A stretch of DNA of 64,000 nt from Pseudomonas denitrificans (nom. rej.) (GCF_008807415.1 NZ_CP043626.1:6816509-6880508); one strand, 5' to 3'; positions 47,057 to 58,171 are shown, numbered from the stretch's first letter. Translations and numbers: made by a program. Notes: a model not told the origin generated them from the letters alone.

Positions 47057-47198
47057 ACTGGTGAGACGTTCCAGGCCTGCAGGGCTGGATCGGTGCTGGA
47101 AAAGGGCGGGGCTGCACGCGGGGAGCGAGGCGGCCCCGCTTCACTTGGACCCGCCGTGGTTGGCGGGCAAATAAGAAAGATACCGACATGAGGTCGAT

Positions 47199-47576
47199 AT
47201 GACGTACGCACGTTCGCAGAAGGGAATGTCGTTGCTGGGTTGGCTGGTGGTGCTCGCCGTCGTGGCGTTCCTGGCCAGTGCCGCGTTCAAGATCATTCCG
47301 CATTACCTGGACTATTACGCCATCGAGAAGGCCATCACCTCGGTTGAGACCGACAAGGCCGCCGAAGTGCGCACTGTTCCGGAGTTCTACTCCTATGTGG
47401 ACAAGGCACTGATGCTCAACAACATCCGCGACCTCAAGCTGGATGACGCGCTGGACGTGAAACTCGAGAACAACGAATTCCGCGCCCACCTGAAATACGA
47501 AAAACGCGAGCCACTGGTACAGAACATCGACCTGGTGGTCAAATTTGACAAAGAATTCCGTGTACGAATGCCGTGA
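47199..47576 (+). CDS. DUF4845 membrane-anchored protein
   Basis: A 125-residue protein with a pilin-like N-terminus: [30 protein letters not shown], one membrane helix at about residues 11-35, then a soluble periplasmic domain. It sits between lepB and rnc, as does PA0769, and its stop overlaps the rnc start by 4 bp. Function is unknown; the conserved position suggests a housekeeping role. Confidence 0.82.
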   Translation: MTYARSQKGMSLLGWLVVLAVVAFLASAAFKIIPHYLDYYAIEKAITSVETDKAAEVRTVPEFYSYVDKALMLNNIRDLKLDDALDVKLENNEFRAHLKYEKREPLVQNIDLVVKFDKEFRVRMP

Positions 47577-48265
47577 GTAACAACAGTCTGGATCGACTCG
47601 AGCGCAAGCTTGGCTACACCTTCCGCGACCAGGACCTGATGGTCCTGGCGCTGACCCATCGCAGTTTCGCCGGGCGCAACAACGAGCGCCTGGAATTCCT
47701 CGGTGACGCCATCCTCAACTTCGTCATCGGCGAAGCCCTGTTCACCCACTTTCCCCAGGCCCGCGAAGGCCAGCTGTCGCGCCTGCGCGCGCGACTGGTG
47801 AAGGGCGAGACCCTGGCCCTGCTGGCCCGCGGTTTCGAGATCGGGGATTACCTGCGACTGGGCTCGGGCGAGCTGAAGAGCGGCGGTTATCGCCGCGAGT
47901 CGATCCTGGCTGACGCCATGGAGGCGCTGATTGGCGCCATCTATCTGGACACCGGCATGGATTCCGCCCGTGAGCGGATCATGGACTGGCTTGGCCCGCA
48001 ATTGCGCGAGCTGACCCCGGTGGATACCAACAAGGACCCCAAGACCCGCCTGCAGGAGTTCCTGCAGTCCCGTGGGTGCGAATTGCCGCGTTACGACGTG
48101 GTGGATATCCAGGGCGAACCGCATTGCCGCACTTTCTTCGTGGAGTGCGAGGTGGCCCTGCTGAACGACAAGACCCACGGTCACGGCGGCAGTCGCCGCA
48201 TCGCCGAGCAGGTGGCAGCCGCCGCCGCACTGGCAGCCCTGGGCGTGGAGAATGGCCATGAGTGA
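47573..48265 (+). CDS. rnc: Ribonuclease III
   Basis: Double-strand-specific endoribonuclease for rRNA and mRNA processing. The 230-residue protein has the signature [12 protein letters not shown] with catalytic acidic residues, [18 protein letters not shown] for the second acidic cluster, and a C-terminal dsRNA-binding domain ([12 protein letters not shown]... [22 protein letters not shown]). The GTG start overlaps the preceding gene (GTGA). Confidence 0.96.
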   Translation: MSNNSLDRLERKLGYTFRDQDLMVLALTHRSFAGRNNERLEFLGDAILNFVIGEALFTHFPQAREGQLSRLRARLVKGETLALLARGFEIGDYLRLGSGELKSGGYRRESILADAMEALIGAIYLDTGMDSARERIMDWLGPQLRELTPVDTNKDPKTRLQEFLQSRGCELPRYDVVDIQGEPHCRTFFVECEVALLNDKTHGHGGSRRIAEQVAAAAALAALGVENGHE

Positions 48266-49199
48266 GCACGAGCAAGACCAGCACGACCCATCCGAGCACG
48301 ATGAAGCAGGAGCCGTTCGTTGCGGTTACGTCGCCATCGTCGGCCGCCCCAACGTCGGCAAGTCGACCCTGCTCAACCACATCCTCGGGCAGAAGCTGGC
48401 GATCACCTCGCGCAAGCCGCAGACCACTCGCCACACCCTGCTGGGCATCAAGACCGAGGGTGATGTGCAGGCTGTGTATGTCGACACCCCTGGCCTGCAC
48501 AAGGACAACGACAAGGCGCTGAACCGCTACATGAACCGTTCGGCCAGCGCCGCGCTGAAGGACGTCGACGTGGTGATCTTCGTTGTCGACCGCAACCGCT
48601 GGACCGACGAAGACCAGATGGTCTACGACAAGGTCAAGTACGTGAGCTGCCCGGTCCTGCTGGCGGTGAACAAGGTCGACCGCATGGAAGACAAGGGCGA
48701 GCTGCTGCCGCATCTGCAGTGGCTGGCCGAGCAACTGCCCAACGCCGAAGTCGTGCCGATTTCCGCCCAGCACGGGCAGAACCTCGATGTGCTCGAAGGC
48801 CTGGTGGCCGAGCGCCTGCCGGAGAATGACCACTTCTTCCCGGAAGACCAGATCACCGACCGCAGCAGCCGCTTCCTCGCCGCCGAACTGGTGCGCGAGA
48901 AGATCATGCGCCAACTGGGCGCCGAGCTGCCGTACCAGGTCGCCGTGGAGATCGAAGAGTTCAAGCAGGACGGTCCGATCCTGCACATCCACGCGCTGAT
49001 CCTCGTGGAGCGCGATGGCCAGAAGAAGATCATCATCGGTGACAAGGGTGATCGCATCAAAAGCATCGGCCAGAACGCCCGCAAGGACATGGAGGTGCTG
49101 TTCGACTCCAAGGTCATGCTCAACCTCTGGGTGAAAGTGAAAGGCGGCTGGTCCGACGACGAGCGCGCACTGCGTTCGCTGGGCTACGGCGACCTCTGA
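48258..49199 (+). CDS. era: GTPase Era
   Basis: Assembly GTPase for the 30S subunit that binds the 16S rRNA 3' end. The 313-residue protein has [19 protein letters not shown] and the C-terminal KH domain ([22 protein letters not shown]). ATG at 48258 is preferred to ATG at 48252 because GGAG lies 7 bp before it. It overlaps the rnc end by 8 bp. Confidence 0.96.
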   Translation: MSEHEQDQHDPSEHDEAGAVRCGYVAIVGRPNVGKSTLLNHILGQKLAITSRKPQTTRHTLLGIKTEGDVQAVYVDTPGLHKDNDKALNRYMNRSASAALKDVDVVIFVVDRNRWTDEDQMVYDKVKYVSCPVLLAVNKVDRMEDKGELLPHLQWLAEQLPNAEVVPISAQHGQNLDVLEGLVAERLPENDHFFPEDQITDRSSRFLAAELVREKIMRQLGAELPYQVAVEIEEFKQDGPILHIHALILVERDGQKKIIIGDKGDRIKSIGQNARKDMEVLFDSKVMLNLWVKVKGGWSDDERALRSLGYGDL

Positions 49200-49207
49200 C
49201 CTTCAGT

Positions 49208-49229
49208 GCCCCGCGAGGATTCGCGGGGC
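49208..49229. other. Hairpin between era and recO
   Basis: A 9-bp perfect stem (GCCCCGCGA / TCGCGGGGC) with a GGAT loop, 9 bp after the era stop. No T run follows, so it may attenuate or process the transcript rather than terminate it. Confidence 0.55.
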
Positions 49230-49287
49230 GCCTCCCTCGGGCGCCTGAGCGCGCCCGCCTCCCGACTCCCATTCCAGGCGCAGCGCC

Positions 49288-49992
49288 ATGAGCCTCGCTT
49301 CTATTGCCCAAGCTGCCTTCGTCCTGCACAGCCGCCCCTACAAGGAAACCAGCGCGCTGGTGGATTTCTTCACCCCGCAGGGGCGTCTGCGTGCCGTCCT
49401 GCGTGGCGCGCGGGGCAAGGCTGGAGCGCTGGCGCGACCGTTCGTACCGCTGGAAGCCGAATTCCGCGGGCGCAGCGATCTGAAGAACGTCGTGCGCCTG
49501 GAACCCAACGGCATCCCCAACCTGCTCAGTGGCGAAGCGCTGTTCAGCGGCCTGTACCTGAACGAGCTGATGATCCGCCTGCTGCCGGCCGAAGACCCGC
49601 ATCCCGCGCTGTTCGAGCACTACCGAGCGACCCTGCCGCTGCTGGCCGCCGGCAGACCGCTGGAGCCGCTGCTGCGCTCGTTCGAATGGCGGCTGCTGGA
49701 TGACCTGGGCTATGGTTTTTCCCTGGACACCGATATCGTCGGCCAGGCTGTGGCGCCCGATGGTCTCTACCGCCTGCTGCCCGACGCGGGCCTCGAGCCG
49801 GTCGGTAGCCTGCAGCCCGGGCTGTTCCACGGTGCCGACCTGCTGGCCATGGCCGAAGCCGACTGGAGCGCCCCCGGCGCCCTGGCAGCGGCCAAGCGCC
49901 TGATGCGCCAGGCCCTGGCACCCCATCTTGGCGGCCGACCGCTGGTCAGCCGCGAGCTCTTCATGAATCGCAAGGACAACTCCCGTGACTGA
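49288..49992 (+). CDS. recO: DNA repair protein RecO
   Basis: Recombination mediator that loads RecA with RecR at gaps. The 234-residue protein has the N-terminal OB fold ([25 protein letters not shown]) and the helical RecO C-terminal domain ([19 protein letters not shown]). It lies between era and pdxJ, the usual order, and overlaps pdxJ by 8 bp. Confidence 0.94.
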   Translation: MSLASIAQAAFVLHSRPYKETSALVDFFTPQGRLRAVLRGARGKAGALARPFVPLEAEFRGRSDLKNVVRLEPNGIPNLLSGEALFSGLYLNELMIRLLPAEDPHPALFEHYRATLPLLAAGRPLEPLLRSFEWRLLDDLGYGFSLDTDIVGQAVAPDGLYRLLPDAGLEPVGSLQPGLFHGADLLAMAEADWSAPGALAAAKRLMRQALAPHLGGRPLVSRELFMNRKDNSRD

Positions 49993-50728
49993 AGCCAACC
50001 GTATTCTGCTCGGCGTGAACATCGACCACGTCGCCACCCTGCGCCAGGCCCGCGGCACCCGTTATCCCGACCCGGTGAAAGCCGCGCTGGACGCCGAGGA
50101 AGCCGGCGCCGACGGTATCACTGTGCACCTGCGCGAAGATCGCCGGCACATCCAGGACCGCGACGTGCGCGTGCTCGCCGAAGTGCTGCAGACCCGCATG
50201 AACTTCGAGATGGGCGTCACCGAGGAGATGATGAAGTTCGCCGAGATCATCCGCCCTGCCCATGTCTGCCTGGTCCCTGAGACCCGCCAGGAGCTGACCA
50301 CCGAGGGTGGCCTGGACGTCGCCGGCCAGGAAGCGCGCATCCGCGAAGCGGTGCAGCGCCTGGCGGCCGCAGGCTGCGAGGTGTCGCTGTTCATCGACCC
50401 GGACCAGCGCCAGATCGAGGCTTCGGCACGTGTTGGCGCCCCCGCCGTCGAACTGCACACCGGTCGTTACGCCGATGCCCACAGCCCGGCCGAAGGTGCC
50501 CATGAGCTGGCGCGCATCCGCGATGGCGTGGAGTTCGGTCTGTCCCATGGCCTGATCGTCAATGCCGGCCACGGCCTGCATTACCACAATGCCGAGCCGG
50601 TAGCGGCCATCGCCGGGATCAACGAGCTGAACATCGGCCACGCCATCGTCGCCCATGCGCTGTTCGTGGGCTTCAAGCAGGCGGTTGCCGAGATGAAGGC
50701 GCTGATCGTGGCGGCAGCCAACCGCTGA
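49985..50728 (+). CDS. pdxJ: Pyridoxine 5'-phosphate synthase
   Basis: Last step of de novo vitamin B6 synthesis. The 247-residue TIM-barrel protein has the N-terminal signature [17 protein letters not shown], the phosphate-binding and catalytic segments [14 protein letters not shown] and EVSLFIDPD, and [14 protein letters not shown]. The GTG start at 49985 lies inside the recO end. Confidence 0.96.
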   Translation: MTEANRILLGVNIDHVATLRQARGTRYPDPVKAALDAEEAGADGITVHLREDRRHIQDRDVRVLAEVLQTRMNFEMGVTEEMMKFAEIIRPAHVCLVPETRQELTTEGGLDVAGQEARIREAVQRLAAAGCEVSLFIDPDQRQIEASARVGAPAVELHTGRYADAHSPAEGAHELARIRDGVEFGLSHGLIVNAGHGLHYHNAEPVAAIAGINELNIGHAIVAHALFVGFKQAVAEMKALIVAAANR

Positions 50729-50748
50729 TCGCTACCTGATTGGAAGCC

Positions 50749-50820
50749 GTAGGGCGCATAACCCGGAACGGGTTATCCGCCACCACGGCGGATAACGCCT
50801 CGGGCGTTACGCGCCCTACG
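50749..50820. repeat. Palindromic repeat family A, copy 4
   Basis: GTAGGGCG...CGCCCTACG ends and two hairpins (ATAACCCGGAACGGGTTAT and GATAACGCCTCGGGCGTTAC). It lies between the convergent ends of pdxJ and cmoB. Its first hairpin uses the CCGGAACGGG core also seen inverted in copy 1, so the hairpins appear to be interchangeable modules. Confidence 0.85.
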
Positions 50821-50843
50821 TTCTAATTCGACCTGGGCAGCGC

Positions 50844-51811
50844 TCAGGGCTTGCGCGCTACCAGCGTGGCGCGCATGGGCGCCGGCAGGCCTTCGAGGGT
50901 GCGGCTGTGGTCGTCCGGATCGAGGAAGTCCGGTAGCGACTGGTAGCGCATCCACTCGGTGGCACGCTGCTCTTCCACCGAGGTGCGGCTGATGTCCACG
51001 CTGCGTACGTCGGTGAACCCTGCGCGGCGCAGCCACAGCTCCAGCGCCGGCACCGAGGCAGGAACCACACGTTGCGCATCTGCGCGTAGCGGTCCTCGGG
51101 CACCAGCACGGTGTTCACATCGCCTTCCACCACCAGGGTTTCCAGCACCAGCTCGCCGCCACGGCGCAGGCAGTCCTTGAGCGCCAGCAGGTGGTCGATG
51201 GGCGAGCGGCGGTGGTAGAGCACGCCCATGGAGAACACGGTGTCGAAGCCTTCCAGTTTCTCGGGCAGGTCTTCCAGGGCGAAGGGCAGGTGCCAGGCCG
51301 GCAGGTCCGGCAGGTAGCGCTTCATGGCGAGGAACTGGCAGAAGAACAGCCAGTTCGGGTCCACGCCGACCACGCTGCGCGTGCCGGCGCCGAGCATGCG
51401 CCACTGGTAGTAGCCGTTGCCGCAGCCAACATCGAGGACACGCTTGCCCGCCAGGTCGATGTGCGGCGAGACGCGCTCCCATTTCCAGTCCGAGCGCCAT
51501 TCGGTATCGATGTGCACGCCGAACAGGTTGAACGGCCCCTTGCGCCACGGGATCAGCCCTTGCAGGGCGAGCTTGAGCTGCGCGCGGGTGTCCTCGTCGC
51601 AGGTGCCTTCGAGGTTGAAGCGCTCGCGCAGCTCGACGGCGGCAGCTTGCAGCGGCGGCAGGCGATCCACTGCGTCCAGCCAGCGCTCGAGATCGCCGTG
51701 GCCATCGTCGACCTTGCTGGCCAGTTGCGCGGGCAGCGACGCAGCCCAGGATTCCAGTGGCGTGCCGGCCAGTTCAAGGCGCAGGCGGTCGAGGTCGAAG
51801 CGTTCGATCAT
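50844..51811 (-). CDS. cmoB: tRNA U34 carboxymethyltransferase, one apparent frameshift
   Basis: Transfers the carboxymethyl group of carboxy-SAM to tRNA uridine-34. The N-terminal part (ATG at 51811) runs in one frame through [24 protein letters not shown], the SAM motif [11 protein letters not shown] and [14 protein letters not shown] to MRNVWFLP. The remainder ([14 protein letters not shown]... [16 protein letters not shown]... RATLVARKP) is in another frame. One missing C in a CCC run near 51055-51059 explains this and would restore 322 residues, the family length. It overlaps cmoA by 4 bp. A sequencing error is more likely than a real mutation. Confidence 0.88.
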
Positions 51812-52548
51812 GGCAGGGCAATCAGGGAGGCGAAGTTGAGGCACTGGAACCAGGGCACGACCTTGGAGAAACCGGCGGCCAGCAGGCGCTCGCGGTGGGT
51901 ATCCAGGGTGTCGGGGCGCATGACGTTCTCGATGGCGGTGCGTTTCTGGGCGATTTCCAGTTCGCTGTAGCCATTGGCGCGCTTGAAGTCGATGTGCAGG
52001 TCGGTGAGCAGCTCGTGCTCCTGCTCGTCGGCGAAGCGCAGTTTTTCCGAGAGGATCAGCGCGCCGCCGGGCAGCAGGGCGCTGTGCAGGCGGGTGAGCA
52101 GTTCCAGGCGTTGTTCGGGGGCGATGAACTGCAGGGTGAAGTTCAGCGCGATCAGCGAGCAGGGCTTGAGGTCCAGCTTGAGGATGTCCGCCTCGATCAG
52201 CTCGACCGGCAGCAGTTCCTGGTGCATGGCGTCCTGGGCGCGCAGGTATTCGCCGCAGCGCTCGATCATCGGGGCGGAGTTGTCGACGCCGATGACGCGG
52301 CAGCCTTCGGTCTTCACGTGGCGGCGCAGCGCCTGGGTCACGGCGCCCAGCGAGCAGCCGAGGTCGTAGAGCACGCTGTGCGGGGCGGCGAAGCGCGCGC
52401 CGAGCACGCCGATGTTCTCGACGATGGTGGGGTAGCCCGGCACCGATCGCTTGATCATGTCCGGGAAGACGCGCACCACGTCCTCGTTGAAGGTGAAGTC
52501 GGGAACCTGGGTTTGCGGCTGGGCGAAGATGCGGTCGGATTCGCTCAC
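51808..52548 (-). CDS. cmoA: Carboxy-S-adenosyl-L-methionine synthase
   Basis: Makes carboxy-SAM from SAM and prephenate for CmoB. The 246-residue methyltransferase-fold protein has [28 protein letters not shown], the SAM motif [13 protein letters not shown] and [17 protein letters not shown]. The GTG at 52548 starts (V)SESDRIFA; longer open frame upstream is not conserved. Its stop and the cmoB start share ATGA. Confidence 0.93.
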   Translation of the reverse strand: MSESDRIFAQPQTQVPDFTFNEDVVRVFPDMIKRSVPGYPTIVENIGVLGARFAAPHSVLYDLGCSLGAVTQALRRHVKTEGCRVIGVDNSAPMIERCGEYLRAQDAMHQELLPVELIEADILKLDLKPCSLIALNFTLQFIAPEQRLELLTRLHSALLPGGALILSEKLRFADEQEHELLTDLHIDFKRANGYSELEIAQKRTAIENVMRPDTLDTHRERLLAAGFSKVVPWFQCLNFASLIALP

Positions 52549-52661
52549 GCTGGATGGGGCCTCGTTACGCTGAACAGGCAACCAGGCGCGGGCGCGCCGG
52601 TTTGCCGGGGCGCGCATTGTAGCCGAGGCGCGAGGTGCGCCCAACCGTTAGCGGACGAGGG

Positions 52662-53234
52662 TCACTTGAGCTGGTCGGAGAAGTATTCGCCGGCGCCCTG
52701 CAGTGGGCCGAGGGGGTTCTTCTTGTCTTCCATGCGGCGGATGTTCGGCTCGCCGTTGCTGGTCTTGTGCACCACCACGTCGTCGATCAGCACGAACACC
52801 GGGCGGAACGACCAGCCCTGCACCTGGCGGCGCTTGCGGAAGTTGAAGATGTCGGCCCAGAAGCTGCCCACGCGCTGGCTGTCGGTCTTGTTGAAGTCGA
52901 AGGCGTAGCCGACGCAGCGGTCCTTGGCCTGCAGGCAGGTCACCAGGCCGTCGGGCAGGTAGTCGATGGGGATGTTGGGCTGCACGAAGAGCAGACGCAC
53001 ATCGATGAACGAAAGCATTTTGGCGTTGCCCTGGGACAGCGGATCGAAGCCCAGCGCGTAGAGCTGAGACTTGGTGGTCTTGCCAGGATCGACCTGGTTG
53101 TAGCGGCTCTGTGCATCCTGGTAATCCAGGAATGGTGACTGCACTTCCGCGCGTTCGCTGGGCAACAGACTGCCACAGGCCGAGAGTGTCAGGCAGGCTC
53201 CCAGCAACAACATCGAGCGAACTACTGCACGCAT
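52662..53234 (-). CDS. Putative lipoprotein, function unknown
   Basis: A 190-residue protein with a lipoprotein signal (MRAVVRSMLLLGACLTLSAC, lipobox LSAC, Cys near residue 20). The mature part has YNQVDPGKTTKSQLYALGFDP and a Cys pair (TCLQAKDRCVGYAF). No enzymatic motif is visible. The ATG at 53234 has AAGGGGAG upstream; a longer open frame adds a non-signal extension. It is co-oriented with the genes to its right but separated from them by about 90 bp. I do not recognise the family with certainty. Confidence 0.7.
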   Translation of the reverse strand: MRAVVRSMLLLGACLTLSACGSLLPSERAEVQSPFLDYQDAQSRYNQVDPGKTTKSQLYALGFDPLSQGNAKMLSFIDVRLLFVQPNIPIDYLPDGLVTCLQAKDRCVGYAFDFNKTDSQRVGSFWADIFNFRKRRQVQGWSFRPVFVLIDDVVVHKTSNGEPNIRRMEDKKNPLGPLQGAGEYFSDQLK

Positions 53235-53321
53235 GGAGCTCCCCTTTTCCCAGTCTCTTATTGATTGATCTATAGCCGATGACAGAGGGCTCTGCCGGAC
53301 TTTTCTCACGCCTTCGCAGGA

Positions 53322-54067
53322 CTAGTCAACGGCGATGCCGTAACCCTGCATCAAGGGTTTCCACTGGTCGTTGCGGCGCAGCTCGCGCAGGCCCTCGTCG
53401 AGGTCGGCCAGGCGCTCCTGCACGCCTTCCAGGCGCGGGTTGAGCGCGACGTACATAGGACGTTTATCGGCGAGCTCGCCGGCCGCTTGAATGCGCTCCG
53501 AGAGGCCGTGGCGCTGCAGGTAGTGCTCGACGATCTGGCTGTCCTCGAGCAGCACCGTGATGCGCCCGAGCAGCAGCTTCTGGATGTTGCGTTCGAGCAC
53601 CTTCTCGCCGCTGAGCACCTGCACCTGTTCATGGTTGGCCAGGTGCTCGTCGCGCCAGTCGTCCAGCTCCTTGCCGTAGGAATAGCCCTGAGCCAGCCCG
53701 ATGGACTGGCTGCTCAGCGAGGCAGGCCCCTTCCAGGTCCAGGGATTGTCCTGGCGCACGTAGAAACGCATGGTCACCCAGCCGATGGGCTCTTTGCCGA
53801 TCAGCAGTTCCGCGGACTCTTCGCTGTAGGCGCCGACCACGCCATCCACGAGCCCTTCGCGGGCCATCTGCAGGGCGCGAGGCCAGGGCAGCGGCTCGAA
53901 GCGGGGTGGTTGCGGCAGCACCCGGCCGAGGGCTTCGAGCAGGTAGCCGGGCTTGTCCGGATCGTCAGGGCAGAGGTAAGGGCACCAGTCGTCGCCGGCC
54001 AGGCGCAGGGTTCGGCGCTGGCCAGCGCCGAACAGAGGAGCAGCAGCGGTGAAGCGATTCGCAGCAT
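53322..54067 (-). CDS. Periplasmic solute-binding protein (SBP_bac_3-like), one apparent frameshift
   Basis: The start region (ATG at 54067, MLRIASPLLLLCSALASAEP) is a signal peptide in one frame; the mature part (LRLAGDDWCPYLCPDDPDKPGYLLEALGRVL... YVRQDNPWTW... EDSQIVEHYLQRHGL) is in another. One missing base near 54003-54012 would join them into about 248 residues. The pattern is that of small polar amino-acid-type binding proteins without transporter genes nearby. Its start is 1 bp after the YhhN gene stop, so both are one transcript. Ligand unknown. Confidence 0.72.
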
Positions 54068-54068
54068 G

Positions 54069-54743
54069 TCAGGCCCGGGAAGTGGAGTGTCCTTCCGAGT
54101 ATGGCAGAGCGATATGACGGGATGTGACGGACGCGGCAATACCGAACTGGCCGAGCCAGTAGGTGAGCATGATGGCGTAGGAGGAGCCGTCGAAAGCAGC
54201 GACGAAGCGGCTGATGCCGATCATCGAATCGGAGCTGACGAACAGCAGTGCGCCGAGGGCGGCAAACACCCGGCTGGCATTGGCGATGCTGGGTACGCCA
54301 AGGCGGGCAATGGCGCGCCAGAGCATGGCGCTGATGGTCAGGCTGTACAGCGCAATCGGCAGCAGCAGCGGACCCAGGCCGCGGCTGTAGAGCAGGGCGA
54401 ACAGGCAGCCACCCACGCCGCCTGCGACCAGCAGTCCGAGCGGGGCTAAGCGGCGGGTATCGCCCAGGTAGGCGACCAGGTAGGCGAGGTGTGCCAGCAG
54501 GAAGGCGGCGAGGCCGGGAACGAAGGCGTTGATCGGCCATTCCAGCAGGACGTCGCCGAGCATCGAAAGCACCAGGCCGATGGCGACCCAGTGGCGATAG
54601 CCGTCGGCGGGCGTGGCGAGAATCCACAACAGCATGGCCAGCACCGGCAGCGGCTTGCACAGCATGCGCAGGGTCGGCAGGTCGAAGGTGACGGCGAACA
54701 GGTAGGCGGCACCGCCGATCAGTGCCAAGAGTGCCCAGCGCAT
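54069..54743 (-). CDS. YhhN-family membrane protein (lysoplasmalogenase-like)
   Basis: A 224-residue integral membrane protein with about eight helices. YhhN-family motifs are CKPLPVLAMLL near residue 30, LVLSMLGDVLLEW and LLFVSSDSMIGI, in which the aspartates are the probable catalytic residues. Eukaryotic and some bacterial members hydrolyse lysoplasmalogens; the bacterial substrate here is unproven. It is followed immediately by the binding-protein gene. Confidence 0.83.
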   Translation of the reverse strand: MRWALLALIGGAAYLFAVTFDLPTLRMLCKPLPVLAMLLWILATPADGYRHWVAIGLVLSMLGDVLLEWPINAFVPGLAAFLLAHLAYLVAYLGDTRRLAPLGLLVAGGVGGCLFALLYSRGLGPLLLPIALYSLTISAMLWRAIARLGVPSIANASRVFAALGALLFVSSDSMIGISRFVAAFDGSSYAIMLTYWLGQFGIAASVTSRHIALPYSEGHSTSRA

Positions 54744-54859
54744 GGGGTTCCCTCCCGAGGAAATGAACGCCCACTGTGCCGCAGCACGGTGCCCGGCCCA
54801 CAGGCCGAAGGCGCCAGGGCGAGCGGCTTATGGCGCCGGGGCGTCCTGTCGACTGCGCT

Positions 54860-55255
54860 TTACTTGACGCTGATCGGGCAGACGAAAGTCTGCGCCGGTG
54901 CCACTTCCGCCTCCCAGGGGCGGCGGTAGGCCAGTTCCAGCTTGTCCTCGCCGGCGGCGGTCACGCGGAAGCGCCAGGTGGATTCGCCGGCGCTGCCGAC
55001 CAGCCCTGCGTCTTCCGGGTTGCTGTAGACCTCCGGGCCGAGGGCGCGCAGCAGGCCGTTGGCGGCGTTGCGCAGTTCCCAGCGGAAACCGGTGGTGGGG
55101 TTGCTCGGCAGGATCAGCACCAGCTCCTGGCCGGTGTGCAGCTTCAGCGGTTTGCAGTCGCTGGCGTCTTCCAGGGTGACCACGGGTTTGGTCTGCCCGG
55201 CGCAGCCGGCGAGCAGGGCCAGGGTGAGGGGCAGCAACGAGCGGTACGACGGCAT
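54860..55255 (-). CDS. Chagasin-type (I42) cysteine protease inhibitor lipoprotein
   Basis: A 131-residue lipoprotein (signal with lipobox LLAGC, Cys near 18). The chagasin fold is indicated by the L2 loop NPTTGFRWE, the L4-like GSAGESTWRFRV and the L6 motif RPW. Such inhibitors block papain-family proteases in the periplasm or outside the cell. The ATG at 55255 has AGGAG upstream; a longer open frame exists. The position fits PA0778. The target protease is not in the window. Confidence 0.82.
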   Translation of the reverse strand: MPSYRSLLPLTLALLAGCAGQTKPVVTLEDASDCKPLKLHTGQELVLILPSNPTTGFRWELRNAANGLLRALGPEVYSNPEDAGLVGSAGESTWRFRVTAAGEDKLELAYRRPWEAEVAPAQTFVCPISVK

Positions 55256-55452
55256 GACGGCTCCTGGGAGGGGACAGGTTGCGCCGCAGGATACCGCAAT
55301 CATGTGGGCAGGGGATGTTTCGCGGGGGGCGTATGCGCGGGCGCGGATGTCGGGAACTCACCGATGGCAGTGAATTTCTGCGCGAGGATTGCATGGACCT
55401 TGCCTGCGACCAGAATTCCACAACCACGCCGAAATCACGACAGAGCACGAAT

Positions 55453-55534
55453 GTAGGATGGCGTGGAGCGCAGCGATACCCATCGATTCCGCCGAAGCGA
55501 CAGCATGGGTATCGCAAGCTCCACCCATCCAACG
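55453..55534. repeat. Palindromic repeat family B, copy 2 (inverted relative to copy 1)
   Basis: GTAGGATGGCGTGGAGC and GCGATACCCAT on the left pair with ATGGGTATCGC and GCTCCACCCATCC on the right, around a loop of about 20 nt. The arms are the reverse complement of copy 1 at 18672-18749. The 400-bp gap 55256-55655 holds no gene apart from this element and the hairpin after asrA. Confidence 0.85.
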
Positions 55535-55623
55535 TCTGTGCTTGCCGGATGCGGCGGCAGAGTGCGCCGCCACCAAGCGAGAGAGTTGAAAAAAGGGAGG
55601 GTAAACCTGCGGGAGGGAGTAGA

Positions 55624-55646
55624 GCCCGCTCCTCATAGGAGCGGGC
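55624..55646. terminator. Hairpin after asrA, possible terminator
   Basis: A 10-bp perfect stem (GCCCGCTCCT / AGGAGCGGGC) with a 3-nt loop, 9 bp after the asrA stop on the minus strand. No T run follows, so its efficiency is doubtful. Confidence 0.5.
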
Positions 55647-55655
55647 CTCGGGACG

Positions 55656-58053
55656 TCAGGCCGGGAACAGCACCTTCGCCACATCGCCGAAGCGCCTGGC
55701 GAAATGCACCGTCAGGCCTTCCTTCAGGTACTCCGGCAGTTCTTCGAAGTCGCCACGGTTGGGCTCGGCAGGATCAGTTCGAAGATCTTCTGCCGGCGCG
55801 CCGCGATGACCTTCTCGCGCACCCCGCCAATGGGCAGCACCTGGCCGGTGAGGGTCAGCTCGCCGGTCATGGCCACGCCCTTCTTCGGCGCCTGGTTGCG
55901 CGCCAGGGACAGCAGGGCGCTGGCCATGGTCACGCCGGCGCTGGGGCCGTCCTTGGGCGTGGCGCCCTCGGGAACGTGCAGGTGGACGAAGGCCTGGTCG
56001 AAGAAGGTCGATTCGCCACCGTACTTCTTCAGGTTCGAGCTGATGTAGCTGTAGGCGATCTCCGCTGACTCCTTCATCACGTCGCCTAGTTGCCCGGTGA
56101 GCTTGAAGCCGCGGTTCAACGTGTGGATGCGCGTCGCCTCGATGGGCAGGGTCGCGCCGCCCATGCTGGTCCAGGCAAGGCCGGTGATGACGCCGATGCC
56201 GGAGAGCACCTGCTCGGTGCGGAACACCGGCATGCCGAGGTATTCCTCGAGGTCCTTGGCGCCGATCTTCACCACCGAATCCGGGTCATCCAGCAGCTTC
56301 ATCACCGACTTGCGTACCAGCTTGCCGAGGACTTTCTCCAGCTGGCGCACGCCGGCCTCGCGGGCGTAGCCCTCGATCACCGCGCGCAGGGCGGCGTCGT
56401 TGATCGACAGGCGGTTCTTCGGCACGCCGGCCTTTTCCAGCTGCTTGGGCCACAGGTGACGCTTGGCGATGGCCAGCTTCTCCTCGGCGATGTAGCCGGA
56501 CAGGCGGATGACTTCCATGCGGTCCAGCAGCGGGCCGGGGATGGAATCCAGGGTGTTGGCGGTGCAGACGAACAGCACCTTGGACAGGTCCAGGCGCAGG
56601 TCCAGGTAGTGGTCGAGGAACTCCACGTTCTGCTCCGGATCGAGCGTCTCGAGCAGCGCCGAGGCGGGGTCGCCCTGATAGCTGCTGCCGAGCTTGTCGA
56701 TCTCGTCGAGCATGATCACCGGGTTCATCACCTCGACGTCCTTCAGCGCCTGCACCAGCTTGCCGGGCAGGGCGCCGATGTAGGTGCGGCGGTGGCCCTT
56801 GATCTCGGCCTCGTCACGCATGCCACCGACGCTGAAGCGATAGAACGGCCGCCCCAGGCTCTCGGCGATGGACTTGCCGATGCTGGTCTTGCCCACGCCG
56901 GGCGGGCCCACCAGCAGCACGATGGAGCCGGCGATCTCGCCCTTGAAGGTGCCGACCGCGAGGAATTCGAGGATGCGGTCCTTCACGTCTTCCAGTCCGG
57001 AATGGTGGCGGTCGAGGACCTTGCGCGCGTGCTTGAGATCGAGCTTGTCGACGCCCATCAGGCCCCACGGCACCGAGGTCGCCCAGTCGAGGTAATTGCG
57101 CGTGACGGCGTATTCCGGCGAGCCGGTCTCCAGGATCGACAGCTTGTTCAGCTCTTCATCGATGCGCTTCTTCGCCTGCTCGGGCAGGGTCTTGCCTTCC
57201 AGGCGCGCGCGGAATTCGTCGGAGTCGGCGCTCTTGTCGTCCTTGGTGATGCCCAGTTCCTGCTGGATGATCTTCAGCTGTTCCTGCAGGAAGAACTCGC
57301 GCTGGCGCTCGCCGATCTTGCGGTTGACCTCGGCGGACAGCTCCTTCTGCAGGCGCGCGACTTCCACTTCCTTGCGCAGCAGCGGCAGCACCTTCTCCAT
57401 GCGCTTGAGCATCGGCACGGTGTCCAGCACGCCCTGCAGCTCGGCGCCCGGCGCGGTGGTCAGCGCGGCGGCGAAGTCGGTCAGCGGCGACGGATCGTTG
57501 GGGTTGAAGCGGTTGAGGTAGTTCTTCAGCTCTTCGCTGTACAGCGGGTTGAGCGGCAGCAGTTCCTTGATCGCGTTGATCAGGGCCATGCCGTAGGCCT
57601 TCACCTCGTCGCTCGGGTCGTTGGGGGTGTGCGGGTACTCCACCTCCACCAGGAAGGGCGGGCGGTGGCGCTTGATCCAGCGCGGATGCGCACGCGCGAC
57701 AGGCCCTGGGCGACGAACTGCAGCTTGCCGCCCTCGCGGCTGGCGTGGTGCACGCGCACCAGGGTGCCGTGCTCGGGCAGGCTGTCCGGGTCGAAGTGGC
57801 GCGGGTCTTCCGGCGGGTTCTCCATGAAGAACAGCGCCAGGCTGTGGTGCTCGGTCTTGGCGACCAGCTCCAGCGTCTCGGCCCACGGCTCCTCGTTGAC
57901 GATCACCGGCAGCACCTGCGCGGGGAAGAACGGGCGGTTGTGGATCGGAATGACGTAGACCGTGGTCGGCAGGTTCTGCCCCGGCAACACCAGCCCGGTG
58001 TTGCTGACCTCTTCGGCGCTATGGATATCGTGAATCTCGTCGTGGTCGCTCAT
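55656..58053 (-). CDS. asrA: Lon-type ATP-dependent protease AsrA, two apparent frameshifts
   Basis: The sequence reads as a full-length Lon-family protease of about 799 residues once two single missing bases are allowed. The N-terminal domain starts at 58053 (MSDHDEIHDIHSAEEV) and includes NRPFFPAQVLPVIVNE; the frame changes near 57688. The central part has Walker A GPPGVGKTS, Walker B VIMLDEIDK and the Lon Ser-Lys dyad (Ser in PKDGPSAGV, Lys in GGVREKV). The frame changes again near 55764-55772, before FEELPEYLKEGLTVHFARRFGDVAKVLFPA. The PAO1 counterpart PA0779/AsrA triggers a heat-shock response to aminoglycosides. Both shifts are likely sequencing errors. Confidence 0.88.
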
Positions 58054-58171
58054 GAGGCACCTGACTGATTGAACATGACAGTCTAGATGGGGAAACCGGC
58101 TCGGGGTTTCAATCCCATTGCTTGGAAGGATGTGTCCGGAGATGTTGCGGCCGATTGTGTGTGAACGAAGC

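Noticed and set aside
55656-58053. asrA as a true pseudogene
   Set aside because: Both shifts are single missing bases, catalytic residues and ends are intact, and neighbouring genes show the same kind of error.
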